Below, in pieces: positions 1-5,635 of a DNA stretch of 5,635 nt (position 1 is its first letter; each line of letters starts with the position of its first letter). Location: contig JACCVJ010000534.1 of NCBI GenBank assembly GCA_013698215.1, forward strand, positions 1 through 5,635, read 5' to 3'. The DNA comes from Tatlockia sp. GTDB lineage: Bacteria > Cyanobacteriota > Cyanobacteriia > Cyanobacteriales > Chroococcidiopsidaceae. The position numbers were made by a program, and so were the translations under genes. The notes under the pieces are model-generated. The model had not been told where the DNA came from, did no database searches, and saw only the letters and a program-made list of their open reading frames with translations.

Positions 1-846
1 AGTGCCTAAATAATAGTAGTAAGTTGAGGCGTTCAACGCCAGAGTAATAAATCCCTCTGGCAGACTAGAAACTCTAGCACTATCTGGTGCGCGGGAAATA
101 TAGTTTTCATTGCCAGGAAGTGCGTAATATCTACCCGATTCGTAGTTGTAACGGTCGAAATCGTTGGCAAATAAACTTACCGAGAATGTACTCAAAGGCA
201 CGAAGTAGTTAGGATAATACCCACCCCAGAAGTAGTCGTATCCATAGCCTACGTTCCCATAGTAGGAGTTATAGTAACGATTATCTTGGCGATCATCACG
301 GGTTTCGTTTAAATAATTTTGCCAGTCTTCTCGGCGCTGGACTTTGAATTGCTGACGAGACTGAAGCACGTCGCGCAGGGTTTGCTGTGCTTCAGGGTTT
401 TCTCGAATGTTTTGGCGAATTTCTTGAACTCGTTGTTGAAATTGGGGAGTTGCTTTGATTTCTTGAACTCGCTGTTGAAATTGCGGACTAGCTTTGATTT
501 CTTGAACTCGTTGCTGAAATTGGGGAGTTGCTTTGATTTCTTGAACTCGTTGTTGAAATTGGGAGTTTTGTCGGAATTCTTGAACTCGTTGTTGAAATTG
601 GGGAGTTGCCTTAATTTCTTGAACTCGTTGTTGAAATTGCTCTACTCGTGGGGCTTGTATAGCTTCGTTTTGACCACTACGTTGCACGCCAAAGTTTCTA
701 GGAGCTACATTATCTCTCCGTTGAAAAGAGCCTGCGCCCCCTCTAGGTCTAGCTACAGACATTTCACAAATCGAGATCCCAACAACCGTTGCGATCGCAA
801 TTGATAAGGTTTGAGTAAAACGTTTTGACTGAGTTCGCACTTTCAT
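1..846 (-). CDS. Secreted Gln/Tyr-rich repeat protein, 3' end cut by window edge
   Basis: The minus strand stays open from an ATG at 846-844 to the left edge: 282 residues with no stop. I do not recognise a named family. Residues 1-32 look like a signal peptide: basic start (K2, R4, K8, R9), hydrophobic stretch around 14-27, and a likely signal-peptidase site after S-V-A (30-32). Residues 33-69 are Arg/Gly/Gln-rich. Residues 70-145 hold six copies of a 13-residue unit, consensus QFQQRVQEIKATP, probably helical. Residues 146-190 are charged and 191-217 are rich in Tyr and Gly (GYGYDYFWGGYY). The visible end has LPEGF (262-266) and then STYYYYLGT (274-282), resembling the 'L-P-x-G-[YF] ... YYYY-x-G' ending of small secreted proteins such as the DUF6515 type; that likeness is from memory. 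A GAGG ribosome site at 856-859, nine bases upstream, supports the start, and an in-frame stop (895-897) lies just upstream. Inferred role: exported or envelope-associated structural protein. Confidence 0.85.
   Translation of the reverse strand, partial: MKVRTQSKRFTQTLSIAIATVVGISICEMSVARPRGGAGSFQRRDNVAPRNFGVQRSGQNEAIQAPRVEQFQQRVQEIKATPQFQQRVQEFRQNSQFQQRVQEIKATPQFQQRVQEIKASPQFQQRVQEIKATPQFQQRVQEIRQNIRENPEAQQTLRDVLQSRQQFKVQRREDWQNYLNETRDDRQDNRYYNSYYGNVGYGYDYFWGGYYPNYFVPLSTFSVSLFANDFDRYNYESGRYYALPGNENYISRAPDSARVSSLPEGFITLALNASTYYYYLGT
423..656 (-). repeat. Six-unit 39-bp in-frame tandem repeat
   Basis: The string cttgaactcg recurs at 423, 462, 501, 540, 579 and 618, exactly 39 bp apart, so the array keeps frame and encodes 13-residue units with RVQE at residues 74, 87, 100, 113, 126 and 139. 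The units starting at 423 and 501 differ at one base, and 423 against 579 at two. The units at 540 and 618 diverge in their second half; the unit at 618 is the N-terminal edge of the array. Such high DNA identity suggests recent unit duplication or homogenisation, so copy number probably varies between strains. Confidence 0.95.
791..798. repeat. HIP1 octamer GCGATCGC
   Basis: Perfect copy inside the signal-peptide region of the repeat protein, read there as Ala-Ile-Ala (residues 17-19). Confidence 0.97.
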
Positions 847-900
847 AAATATCAGCCTCAAACGATAACCTCGTTGATTAGTAGCTGCTATTTTTATACT

Positions 901-929
901 AATATATTTTTTTTGAGGTTAACAATCAA
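901..929 (-). promoter_or_regulatory. Predicted sigma-70-type promoter for the repeat protein
   Basis: Read on the minus strand, TTGATT (929-924) is followed by a 17-base spacer and TATATT (906-901). Transcription would start near 894, leaving a leader of about 48 bases that contains GAGG at 856-859. The spacer includes an eight-base A run (914-907). Apart from one HIP1 octamer, I see nothing else in the AT-rich gap 930-1040, and no convincing terminator hairpin for the gene ending at 1041. This is a consensus match only. Confidence 0.5.
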
Positions 930-1021
930 TAAAAAGGTATAAATTTATGCTGTTATTTTAATTAGCTTAGGCATTTCTACTAAGGTTACAGCTTTACATA
1001 CGGGCTAAAATTGATAGTTAG

Positions 1022-1029
1022 GCGATCGC
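1022..1029. repeat. HIP1 octamer GCGATCGC
   Basis: The only perfect copy in a non-coding stretch here, 11 bases beyond the stop codon of the 142-residue membrane protein. Confidence 0.97.
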
Positions 1030-1040
1030 GTTGATTGGTT

Positions 1041-1469
1041 TTACTGGCGCAATAGATTTAATTGCGAACTTAAATATTTTCCCCATTCGGCGGCTAGGGG
1101 TATTTCGGTAAAAGGAACCCGCACGGGCGGCGCTGATCGAGCAAAACTAAACTCTAAAGCTATTTTTCGCCCTTTAATCGGTGGAGACTCCATCTCTACT
1201 AGGCGATCGTCAACCACTAAATTAATTGCTTGGACATCATTTAATAAAAATGTAGATTGGTTAATTATTGCTTGTCTAGTCGGTTTTCCCCAGGTCAAAT
1301 CGTTACCTTTTTTAGCAAGTACAGCGTAAATATCGTACTTAGATTTTTCAAACTCAGCATCCGCCGCCCATCGCCGATAAGTTTCAACTTTTTGGTATTC
1401 GTTCCAGCCTAAGCCAGCCAACCAAACAAATACCAATAATAAAGATAACCAGATTAAACCGCGTTCCAT
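1041..1469 (-). CDS. Single-helix membrane protein of unknown function
   Basis: The protein has 142 residues. Residues 4-21 form one strongly hydrophobic segment (LIWLSLLLVFVWLAGLGW) after M-E-R. It is either a signal anchor or an uncleaved signal, with about 120 residues outside that segment. The rest is soluble-looking: a charged helical stretch (residues 23-50), then a probable beta-rich part with D-V-Q-A-I-N-L-V-V-D-D, as in small strand-rich cyanobacterial membrane proteins. I see no catalytic motif, and there is no Cys or His. The ATG is well supported by AAGGA at 1476-1480, six bases upstream. The gene diverges from the protease gene, with 112 bp between the two starts. I know of no assigned function; it reads like a conserved cyanobacterial hypothetical protein, though that impression is not checked. 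Confidence 0.85.
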   Translation of the reverse strand: MERGLIWLSLLLVFVWLAGLGWNEYQKVETYRRWAADAEFEKSKYDIYAVLAKKGNDLTWGKPTRQAIINQSTFLLNDVQAINLVVDDRLVEMESPPIKGRKIALEFSFARSAPPVRVPFTEIPLAAEWGKYLSSQLNLLRQ

Positions 1470-1487
1470 TTAGTTTCCTTGCTTGAA

Positions 1488-1516
1488 ATTATAAAGTTGT
1501 GGTGAGTATCTCAAAA
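1488..1516 (-). promoter_or_regulatory. Predicted promoter for the 142-residue membrane protein
   Basis: On the minus strand a perfect TATAAT lies at 1493-1488. TTTTGA (1516-1511) sits 17 bases upstream of it; TTGAGA (1514-1509) is an alternative at 15 bases. Transcription would begin near 1481, giving a leader of only about 12 bases that starts almost at the AAGGA ribosome site. No comparable promoter is evident for the divergent protease gene: TTGAAA (1483-1488) with GTATCT (1506-1511) is weak. Confidence 0.42.
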
Positions 1517-1581
1517 AATCATCCCAAATAAAGAGCCTATAGGTTATTTTGTCAGTACGATAGTGCCACTAATAAATTGCT

Positions 1582-3351
1582 ATGAAAAGGGTTTTACTGC
1601 TGTGCTTGTTTCTAGTTGGGATAAGTTTCGCCCTATTTAATTTTAAAGGGCTGGCAAATCAGGGCAAATTTGACTCAATTGTGGTAGATTTTCGAGAAGA
1701 TATACCCGCAACAGAAATTAACGAGAAAATAAACGCGATTTCTAGCAAATTTAATTTTATACCGCAACTCAACAGCGCTTTTTCGGTGAGTGATCGCGTG
1801 TATGTAATCAAAGGCGATCGCAATACGCTAAAAAGTTTAAAGAAGTCTAATTTAACCAAAGCAACCGAATACATCGAACCAAACTATATTTACACAGCTT
1901 TAGTTGCTCCCAATGACCCCGACTATAGCAAACAGTGGAACCTGCGTAGTATCAACATCGAATCTGCCTGGAGCGAAACCAAAGGCAAAGATATTACTGT
2001 TGCCGTGATTGATACCGGAATTAGCCGCGTACCAGACTTAAAAGACACAACTTTTGTCGATGGCTACGACTTTGTAAACGATCGCATTCTTGCCGACGAT
2101 GACAACGGACACGGTACGCACGTAGCCGGAACGGTTGCCCAATCTACCAACAACGGCTATGGTGTCGCGGGAATAGCTTACGAAGCAAGTTTAATGCCTT
2201 TAAAAGTATTAAGTAGTTACGGCGGCGGAACTGTTGCCGATATTGCCGAAGCAATTAAATTTGCCGCCGATCATGGCGCGGATGTAATTAATATGAGTTT
2301 GGGTGGCGGTGGTGAAAGTCAAATCATGAAGGAAGCCATAGATTACGCCTATGGTAAAGGTGTGGTAATTGTGGCGGCGGCGGGAAATGAAAATCAAAAC
2401 TCCGCTTCTTACCCCGCTCGTTACCCCCACGTGATCTCCGTAGCCGCCTACGATGCAGCTAGTGAAAAAGCTCCCTACTCAAACTTTGGCGCGGGGGTAG
2501 ATATTTCTGCCCCTGGGGGTAGTGATGCAGGAAAGATTTTACAAGATACTATCGACCCAGAAACGGGCGTAGCATCAATTCAAGGATTTCAAGGTACAAG
2601 TATGGCAGCACCTCACGTAGCGGGGGTTGCAGCGTTAATTAGAGCCTCTGGGGTGACTCAACCAGAGGAAGTCTTAGAAGTCTTACAAAAGTCTTCAAGA
2701 GTAATTCAAGAAGACGGTTTAAACTATTACGGCGCAGGACAATTAGATGCCGCCGCCGCCGTCAAACTAGCTCAAGCCGGAAAAATTAGCTTTCCTCACT
2801 TCTTTCGCTGGTTGAGAGAGAATGGCTACCTTAATTTGCGATTTTGGATTGATGGTGGAGCGATCGCACTTTTACCTAAAATTGCCATGGTACTCGGTTC
2901 TTACTTGCTGGCATGGTTTTTAGGCGCTTACTTTCCCTTTGCTTGGAGTTGGGCGTTGAGTAGCGGTTTAATTGCTGGAAGTTCGGGTTTATTTTTCCTG
3001 CGTGGTATCTATATCTACGATTTGCCTCAATGGCCATTGCGCCTGTTGGGTAGCTCAATTCCCGAATTAGGCAACGCTTTAGCAGGCAATAGTGTCCTCA
3101 ATCCTTTGTTTGCTAGTGCTTTAATTCCCGTCGCCTTAATTGCTTTATTTCTTGGTCATCCTAGCTGGAAATGGTTTGCAATTGGTACATCTTTAGGAGT
3201 TGCTAGTTGCTTGCTTGTCAGCGCGGTAGTTACGCCCGATATTTGGTGGTTAGGTGAAGGGTTAATTGCCCGTACTTTCTTAATTAGTAACGCGGCTCTT
3301 TGTTATGGATTAGCATGGTTAGCGATGAAAGGTGAAACGAAAACAGCATGA
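1582..3351 (+). CDS. Exported subtilisin-like (S8) serine protease with C-terminal membrane domain
   Basis: The protein has 589 residues. A signal peptide or anchor occupies residues 1-25 (K2, R3, hydrophobic 4-18, possible cleavage after G-L-A at 23-25). Residues 31-107 resemble the inhibitory prodomain of subtilases. The catalytic domain (about 109-395) opens with the thermitase-like PNDPDYSKQW and has the full triad: D144 in VIDTG, H177 in GHGTHVAG and S340 in GTSMAAPHVAG. The oxyanion residue is N269 in AAAGNE. The protein should therefore be an active endopeptidase after prodomain removal. Residues about 425-581 form a hydrophobic domain with about five predicted membrane segments (near 427-449, 456-474, 509-525, 530-552, 559-581), which would tether the protease to the membrane; most family members end soon after the catalytic domain. 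The start is fixed by an in-frame TAA at 1573-1575. No Shine-Dalgarno is visible, which is common in cyanobacteria. The next gene overlaps by four bases. The substrate is unknown. Confidence 0.95.
   Translation: MKRVLLLCLFLVGISFALFNFKGLANQGKFDSIVVDFREDIPATEINEKINAISSKFNFIPQLNSAFSVSDRVYVIKGDRNTLKSLKKSNLTKATEYIEPNYIYTALVAPNDPDYSKQWNLRSINIESAWSETKGKDITVAVIDTGISRVPDLKDTTFVDGYDFVNDRILADDDNGHGTHVAGTVAQSTNNGYGVAGIAYEASLMPLKVLSSYGGGTVADIAEAIKFAADHGADVINMSLGGGGESQIMKEAIDYAYGKGVVIVAAAGNENQNSASYPARYPHVISVAAYDAASEKAPYSNFGAGVDISAPGGSDAGKILQDTIDPETGVASIQGFQGTSMAAPHVAGVAALIRASGVTQPEEVLEVLQKSSRVIQEDGLNYYGAGQLDAAAAVKLAQAGKISFPHFFRWLRENGYLNLRFWIDGGAIALLPKIAMVLGSYLLAWFLGAYFPFAWSWALSSGLIAGSSGLFFLRGIYIYDLPQWPLRLLGSSIPELGNALAGNSVLNPLFASALIPVALIALFLGHPSWKWFAIGTSLGVASCLLVSAVVTPDIWWLGEGLIARTFLISNAALCYGLAWLAMKGETKTA
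1814..1821. repeat. HIP1 octamer GCGATCGC
   Basis: Perfect copy in the protease prodomain, spanning the codons for Gly-Asp-Arg (residues 78-80). Confidence 0.97.
2860..2867. repeat. HIP1 octamer GCGATCGC
   Basis: Perfect copy at the beginning of the first C-terminal membrane segment of the protease, read as Ala-Ile-Ala (residues 427-429). Confidence 0.97.
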
Positions 3352-3575
3352 GTATTAATGTCACGGGAACAATTGAACGCAAAGAAATGGGTACGGGTAC
3401 TTGGGCATTAATTGCCGATAATGGTACTACCTACGAAATTTTTAGAGGCGCGAGTAAAGACTTACTCAAACCTGGACAAAAAGTAAGAGTTGTGGGACAG
3501 GTTAAAGAAGATATCATGACTCTAGCCATGATTGGCCCTGTCCTAGAAGTTCAATCTTTTGATGTAATTAGTTAG
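3348..3575 (+). CDS. Small beta-rich (OB-fold-like) protein coupled to the protease
   Basis: The protein has 75 residues, with no signal peptide, membrane segment or Cys, so it is probably cytoplasmic. The pattern VTGTIERKEMGTGTWALIADNGTTYEI, a loop, then PGQKVRVVGQV and a final strand suggests a five-stranded barrel of the OB or DUF5818 type, in which G-x-W-x-L-x-x-D-x-G-x-x-Y is a familiar signature. That assignment is from pattern memory. The ATG at 3348 overlaps the protease TGA (3349-3351) as ATGA, and the nearest purine-rich site (AAAGG, about 3328) is too far upstream, so translation probably depends on ribosomes finishing the protease. This makes the two genes an operon. The stop (3573-3575) overlaps the end of the convergent thioredoxin-like gene by 8 bp. 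Its role beside a protease is unknown; I see no ligand-binding motif. Confidence 0.85.
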   Translation: MSINVTGTIERKEMGTGTWALIADNGTTYEIFRGASKDLLKPGQKVRVVGQVKEDIMTLAMIGPVLEVQSFDVIS

Positions 3576-3882
3576 GACTTGCTAAGACGGCTTGTAACTT
3601 ACTTCTAAATTCACCTTTGGGATGACCGCCTTTTACTTCCCCTAAAATCTGAAATTCGCCTTCAGGAGAATCGCAGACAAGGTAAGTCGGCCATCCCATT
3701 TCGGCTTTATCAGGGTATTGACTAAGTAAAATTTTGCGATATTTGCGGTAAGTTGCCGTATCTTGCATTTTGACATCAACAAATTGCAAGCCCAATTCCT
3801 CGCTAACTTTTTGGTCGTAGAAAGACATTTTGTGGCAGATTCCGCAGTCTTGGGAAGAAAATTTAATTAGCGATCGCCCCAT
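3568..3882 (-). CDS. Thioredoxin-fold protein with CGIC motif
   Basis: The protein has 104 residues, the usual length for thioredoxin. The order is an N-terminal beta strand (SLIKFSS), the redox motif C13-G-I-C16, a helix, a second strand (LQFVDVKM), and the cis-proline W64-P65-T66, which packs against the active site in this fold. A strand-strand-helix end follows (EFQILGEVKGG). C70 is an extra cysteine. The motif is CGIC rather than the classical CGPC, so its redox potential and partners may differ from housekeeping thioredoxin. There is no signal peptide, so it is probably cytoplasmic. I chose the ATG at 3882 because GGAG (3891-3894) lies eight bases upstream and the fold begins right after it. 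A TTG at 3939 would add 19 charged residues foreign to the fold. It starts 29 bases after the stop of the deacetylase gene on the same strand, so the two are probably co-transcribed. Confidence 0.9.
   Translation of the reverse strand: MGRSLIKFSSQDCGICHKMSFYDQKVSEELGLQFVDVKMQDTATYRKYRKILLSQYPDKAEMGWPTYLVCDSPEGEFQILGEVKGGHPKGEFRSKLQAVLASPN
3870..3877. repeat. HIP1 octamer GCGATCGC
   Basis: Perfect copy overlapping codons 2-5 of the thioredoxin-like gene, just after its start codon. Confidence 0.97.
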
Positions 3883-3890
3883 AATTTTTA

Positions 3891-3894
3891 CTCC
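3891..3894 (-). promoter_or_regulatory. Ribosome binding site deciding the thioredoxin-like start
   Basis: GGAG on the minus strand stands eight bases before the ATG at 3882. It favours this start over the in-frame TTG at 3939. Confidence 0.65.
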
Positions 3895-3911
3895 ATCATC
3901 TAAATGTTTAT

Positions 3912-5635
3912 CTATTTTACCTCTGGTGCGATCGCACAATTAGTCGATTTTAAAGTAGACGAAGGCGGCACTAGCGCCACTACATGAGGCACGGGACGCG
4001 GAGTGTAGCCTACTAAAGATTCACCTTTATATGCTAAAGAAGTGCTTGCGCCCGAATCGAGCATTACCGCATCCCGCAATCCGGCTTTAACTAAAACCTT
4101 TCCTAAAGATACCGAATCAATCGGATCGTTAGCTACACCTACTGTTGGTTGTCCGGCTTGATTAATACCCCAAAAAGCCCGATGGCGAATTGCATCGTAA
4201 TCAAATAAACTACCAAAAGTTTCCGCGCTTTGGGGTTGGTTGTCTTTAACTAACCAAGCGGCGGCGACAAAAGCATCAGTAACATTTGACATTGCTGCTT
4301 CTACCCCCTCTAAAGTATTGTGCTTGAGCGGATCGAAACTAATAAATTTAGCCGATTGCGGACCGATCAATACCAAAGGTCGCCCAGTTAGTTTAGACAT
4401 TTCACCGCGATAACCAGGGATAAATTTGTTATTTACTTGGCTCAATACTGGCCCGATCATGACGTTTGAATCTAAATATTTTAAGGAGAAAAACCCACCA
4501 TCAACGGCGGCTACAGCTTCAGTTCCTGCTAAAATTTCTGGTACTTGGTAGCGGCTTTTGGCGTGGATAGTAACGGGTTTACCGCCAGAAATTAGCGTTA
4601 TGTCGGTTTCGTCAACAGTTGTTTTATTAACTTGAACTTCGGCAGAAAAGTCAAAGCCACCACTCCAAAAATTAGGTAGTTTTGCTCCTCCCCAAGCTTG
4701 AGAAATTGGGCCTGCTTCTCCTTGTGCTAACCTTGATTGTCCAAACCGGGCGATCGCCAGCATACTTTCTGATTCCCCTGCAAAGCGCTCGTCAGTATCG
4801 CTCATAGTTAGCGCCGAAAGATACCCAGCTTTTTCGACAACCTTTGCTACTCTTTGGTCATACTTTCCTTCAGGATAGGTAAAGTAACGAATATCAATCC
4901 CTAATTGGGCTTCGAGTATTTGTTTTGATTGCTCGATCTCCATTTTTAATTGCTCGTCACTCAACAATCTTAAGTCTTTGGGGTGAGTGACGCTGTGAGA
5001 TGCGATCGTTACTAAAGGATTGGCTGCCATTTCTTTTAGCTGTTCCCAACTTACATGAGTTCTGCCCGTATTCTTGCCCATGTTCGATGTATAAACCGAG
5101 AAAACTGCTGGATAGCCGTACTTTTTCAGCAAAGGATAAACATACTCGTAATGACCTCCATAACCATCATCAAAAGTCAATACTATGGGCTTTTCTGGTA
5201 AGGGTAAGCCCGTGCGTAGATGGGTTACTAGCTGGTCGTAACTAATTGGCGTTAAACCTTGTTCTTTAATGAGTTGAAAATGCTGTTCGAGTTCTTTAAC
5301 AGTGACATCAAAAAATACTTCTTTTTCTGGCAATATATCGTGGTACATAAATACCGGAACTTTTGCCAAGATTGCGCGATCGTTAATTTTGGGCCAAGCA
5401 CTGGGATTAAAATAAGCTGCTAGTTGCGGCGCTAAGTTGTGATTCATTGTCTGGAAAATTGTTTCCACTTCTCCCACCGAACTAGCTACTTGAACAAGCT
5501 TGTTGAGAGCATTATTTACACCAACTTTGCCAGAATTAAACTCATCTTTACAAGTAATTTCCCCAGATTTTTCTTGTAAATCTACTGCTAAGGAATTAGC
5601 TTGAACTATAGGAAGTAATAATAGAGCTAAGAATA
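3912..5635 (-). CDS. Exported polysaccharide deacetylase (CE4/NodB) fused to a phosphodiester glycosidase (NAGPA-like) domain, 5' end cut by window edge
   Basis: The frame is open from the right edge to TAG at 3914-3912, giving 573 visible residues. The first (FLALLLLPIVQA) are the end of a signal-peptide core, with cleavage plausible after A12 or A16, so only a short N-terminal piece is missing; the GTG at 5477 is internal. Residues about 90-300 are a NodB/CE4 domain: MYHDI (96-100), TFDDG (153-157, catalytic base and metal Asp), SHSVTH (212-217, metal His pair) and YPEGKYD (253-259, in place of the classical R-x-P-Y). CE4 enzymes remove N- or O-acetyl groups from polysaccharides. Residues about 330-557 resemble the NAGPA family (phosphodiester alpha-GlcNAcase, PF09992): AVDGGFF (376-382), RHRAFWG (483-489), MLDSGAST (524-531) and the ending RPVPHVVAL. 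The usual LDGGGS is changed to LDSGAS. Both domains should face the periplasm or exterior. A role in trimming or remodelling GlcNAc-containing envelope or matrix glycans is inferred. Confidence 0.9.
   Translation of the reverse strand, partial: FLALLLLPIVQANSLAVDLQEKSGEITCKDEFNSGKVGVNNALNKLVQVASSVGEVETIFQTMNHNLAPQLAAYFNPSAWPKINDRAILAKVPVFMYHDILPEKEVFFDVTVKELEQHFQLIKEQGLTPISYDQLVTHLRTGLPLPEKPIVLTFDDGYGGHYEYVYPLLKKYGYPAVFSVYTSNMGKNTGRTHVSWEQLKEMAANPLVTIASHSVTHPKDLRLLSDEQLKMEIEQSKQILEAQLGIDIRYFTYPEGKYDQRVAKVVEKAGYLSALTMSDTDERFAGESESMLAIARFGQSRLAQGEAGPISQAWGGAKLPNFWSGGFDFSAEVQVNKTTVDETDITLISGGKPVTIHAKSRYQVPEILAGTEAVAAVDGGFFSLKYLDSNVMIGPVLSQVNNKFIPGYRGEMSKLTGRPLVLIGPQSAKFISFDPLKHNTLEGVEAAMSNVTDAFVAAAWLVKDNQPQSAETFGSLFDYDAIRHRAFWGINQAGQPTVGVANDPIDSVSLGKVLVKAGLRDAVMLDSGASTSLAYKGESLVGYTPRPVPHVVALVPPSSTLKSTNCAIAPEVK
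3928..3935. repeat. HIP1 octamer GCGATCGC
   Basis: Perfect copy near the 3' end of the deacetylase-glycosidase gene, read as Ala-Ile-Ala, 58 bp from the copy at 3870. Confidence 0.97.
4750..4757. repeat. HIP1 octamer GCGATCGC
   Basis: Perfect copy at the end of the deacetylase domain, read as Ala-Ile-Ala (visible residues 293-295). Confidence 0.97.

Noticed and set aside
423..656. CRISPR array
   Set aside because: The 39-bp units are directly contiguous with no unique spacers, and they encode in-frame protein repeats.
319..804. Plus-strand open frame of 161 codons with Leu-rich repeats (FLNSLLKLG)
   Set aside because: It is the antisense of the minus-strand repeat gene. Its periodicity comes from the same 39-bp DNA repeat, and it has no support of its own.
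1659..1874. Minus-strand open frame of 71 codons
   Set aside because: It lies antisense inside the protease prodomain and has no recognisable features.
2209..2430. Minus-strand open frame of 73 codons
   Set aside because: It is antisense to the protease catalytic domain, whose motifs prove the plus strand is coding.
2876..3058. Minus-strand open frame of 60 codons
   Set aside because: It is antisense to the protease membrane domain and has no start signal or family likeness.
3540..3610. Bidirectional terminator between the convergent genes
   Set aside because: I see no stable hairpin followed by a T-run on either strand.
3883..3939. TTG start at 3939 for the thioredoxin-like gene
   Set aside because: It adds 19 residues outside the fold and overlaps the upstream gene. 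The ATG at 3882 has a GGAG site at good spacing.
5000..5245. Plus-strand open frame of 81 codons
   Set aside because: It is antisense to the CE4 domain containing TFDDG and HSVTH.
3912..5477. GTG at 5477 as the start of the deacetylase gene
   Set aside because: The frame continues upstream to the window edge and encodes the end of a signal peptide, so the true start lies outside.

Overview
The window looks like chromosomal DNA from a cyanobacterium. It carries seven perfect copies of the octamer GCGATCGC (HIP1) in 5.6 kb, where about 0.1 would be expected by chance. The base composition is moderate, and the proteins have a cyanobacterial flavour: a secreted Tyr/Gln-rich repeat protein, a one-helix membrane protein and a deacetylase-glycosidase fusion. 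I cannot name the genus. There is no mobile element, tRNA, rRNA, CRISPR array or phage gene.

Layout, left to right. (1) Positions 1-846, minus strand: a secreted protein of at least 282 residues, cut off by the left edge, whose core is six tandem 13-residue repeats encoded by 39-bp DNA repeats. A good sigma-70-type promoter lies upstream at 901-929. (2) 1041-1469, minus: a 142-residue single-helix membrane protein of unknown function. (3) 1582-3351, plus: an exported subtilisin-like (S8) protease with prodomain, complete catalytic triad and a hydrophobic C-terminal domain of about five membrane segments. (4) 3348-3575, plus: a 75-residue beta-rich protein whose ATG overlaps the protease stop (ATGA). 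(5) 3568-3882, minus: a 104-residue thioredoxin-fold protein with a CGIC motif. (6) 3912 to the right edge, minus: an exported two-domain enzyme made of a NodB/CE4 polysaccharide deacetylase followed by a phosphodiester glycosidase (NAGPA-like) domain. Its start lies outside the window.

There are three probable transcription units: protease plus small beta protein (rightward), deacetylase-glycosidase plus thioredoxin-like protein (leftward), and the leftward left-hand genes. The two central units converge and their stop codons overlap by 8 bp. Most products act at or outside the cytoplasmic membrane, so the common theme is envelope and extracellular-matrix biology. This is an impression from domain content, not a demonstrated pathway.

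I found no clear new defence or mobile system. The points most worth a second look are the repeat protein hidden on the minus strand at the left edge, the CE4-NAGPA fusion with its altered glycosidase motif, and the membrane-domain subtilase coupled to a small beta protein.
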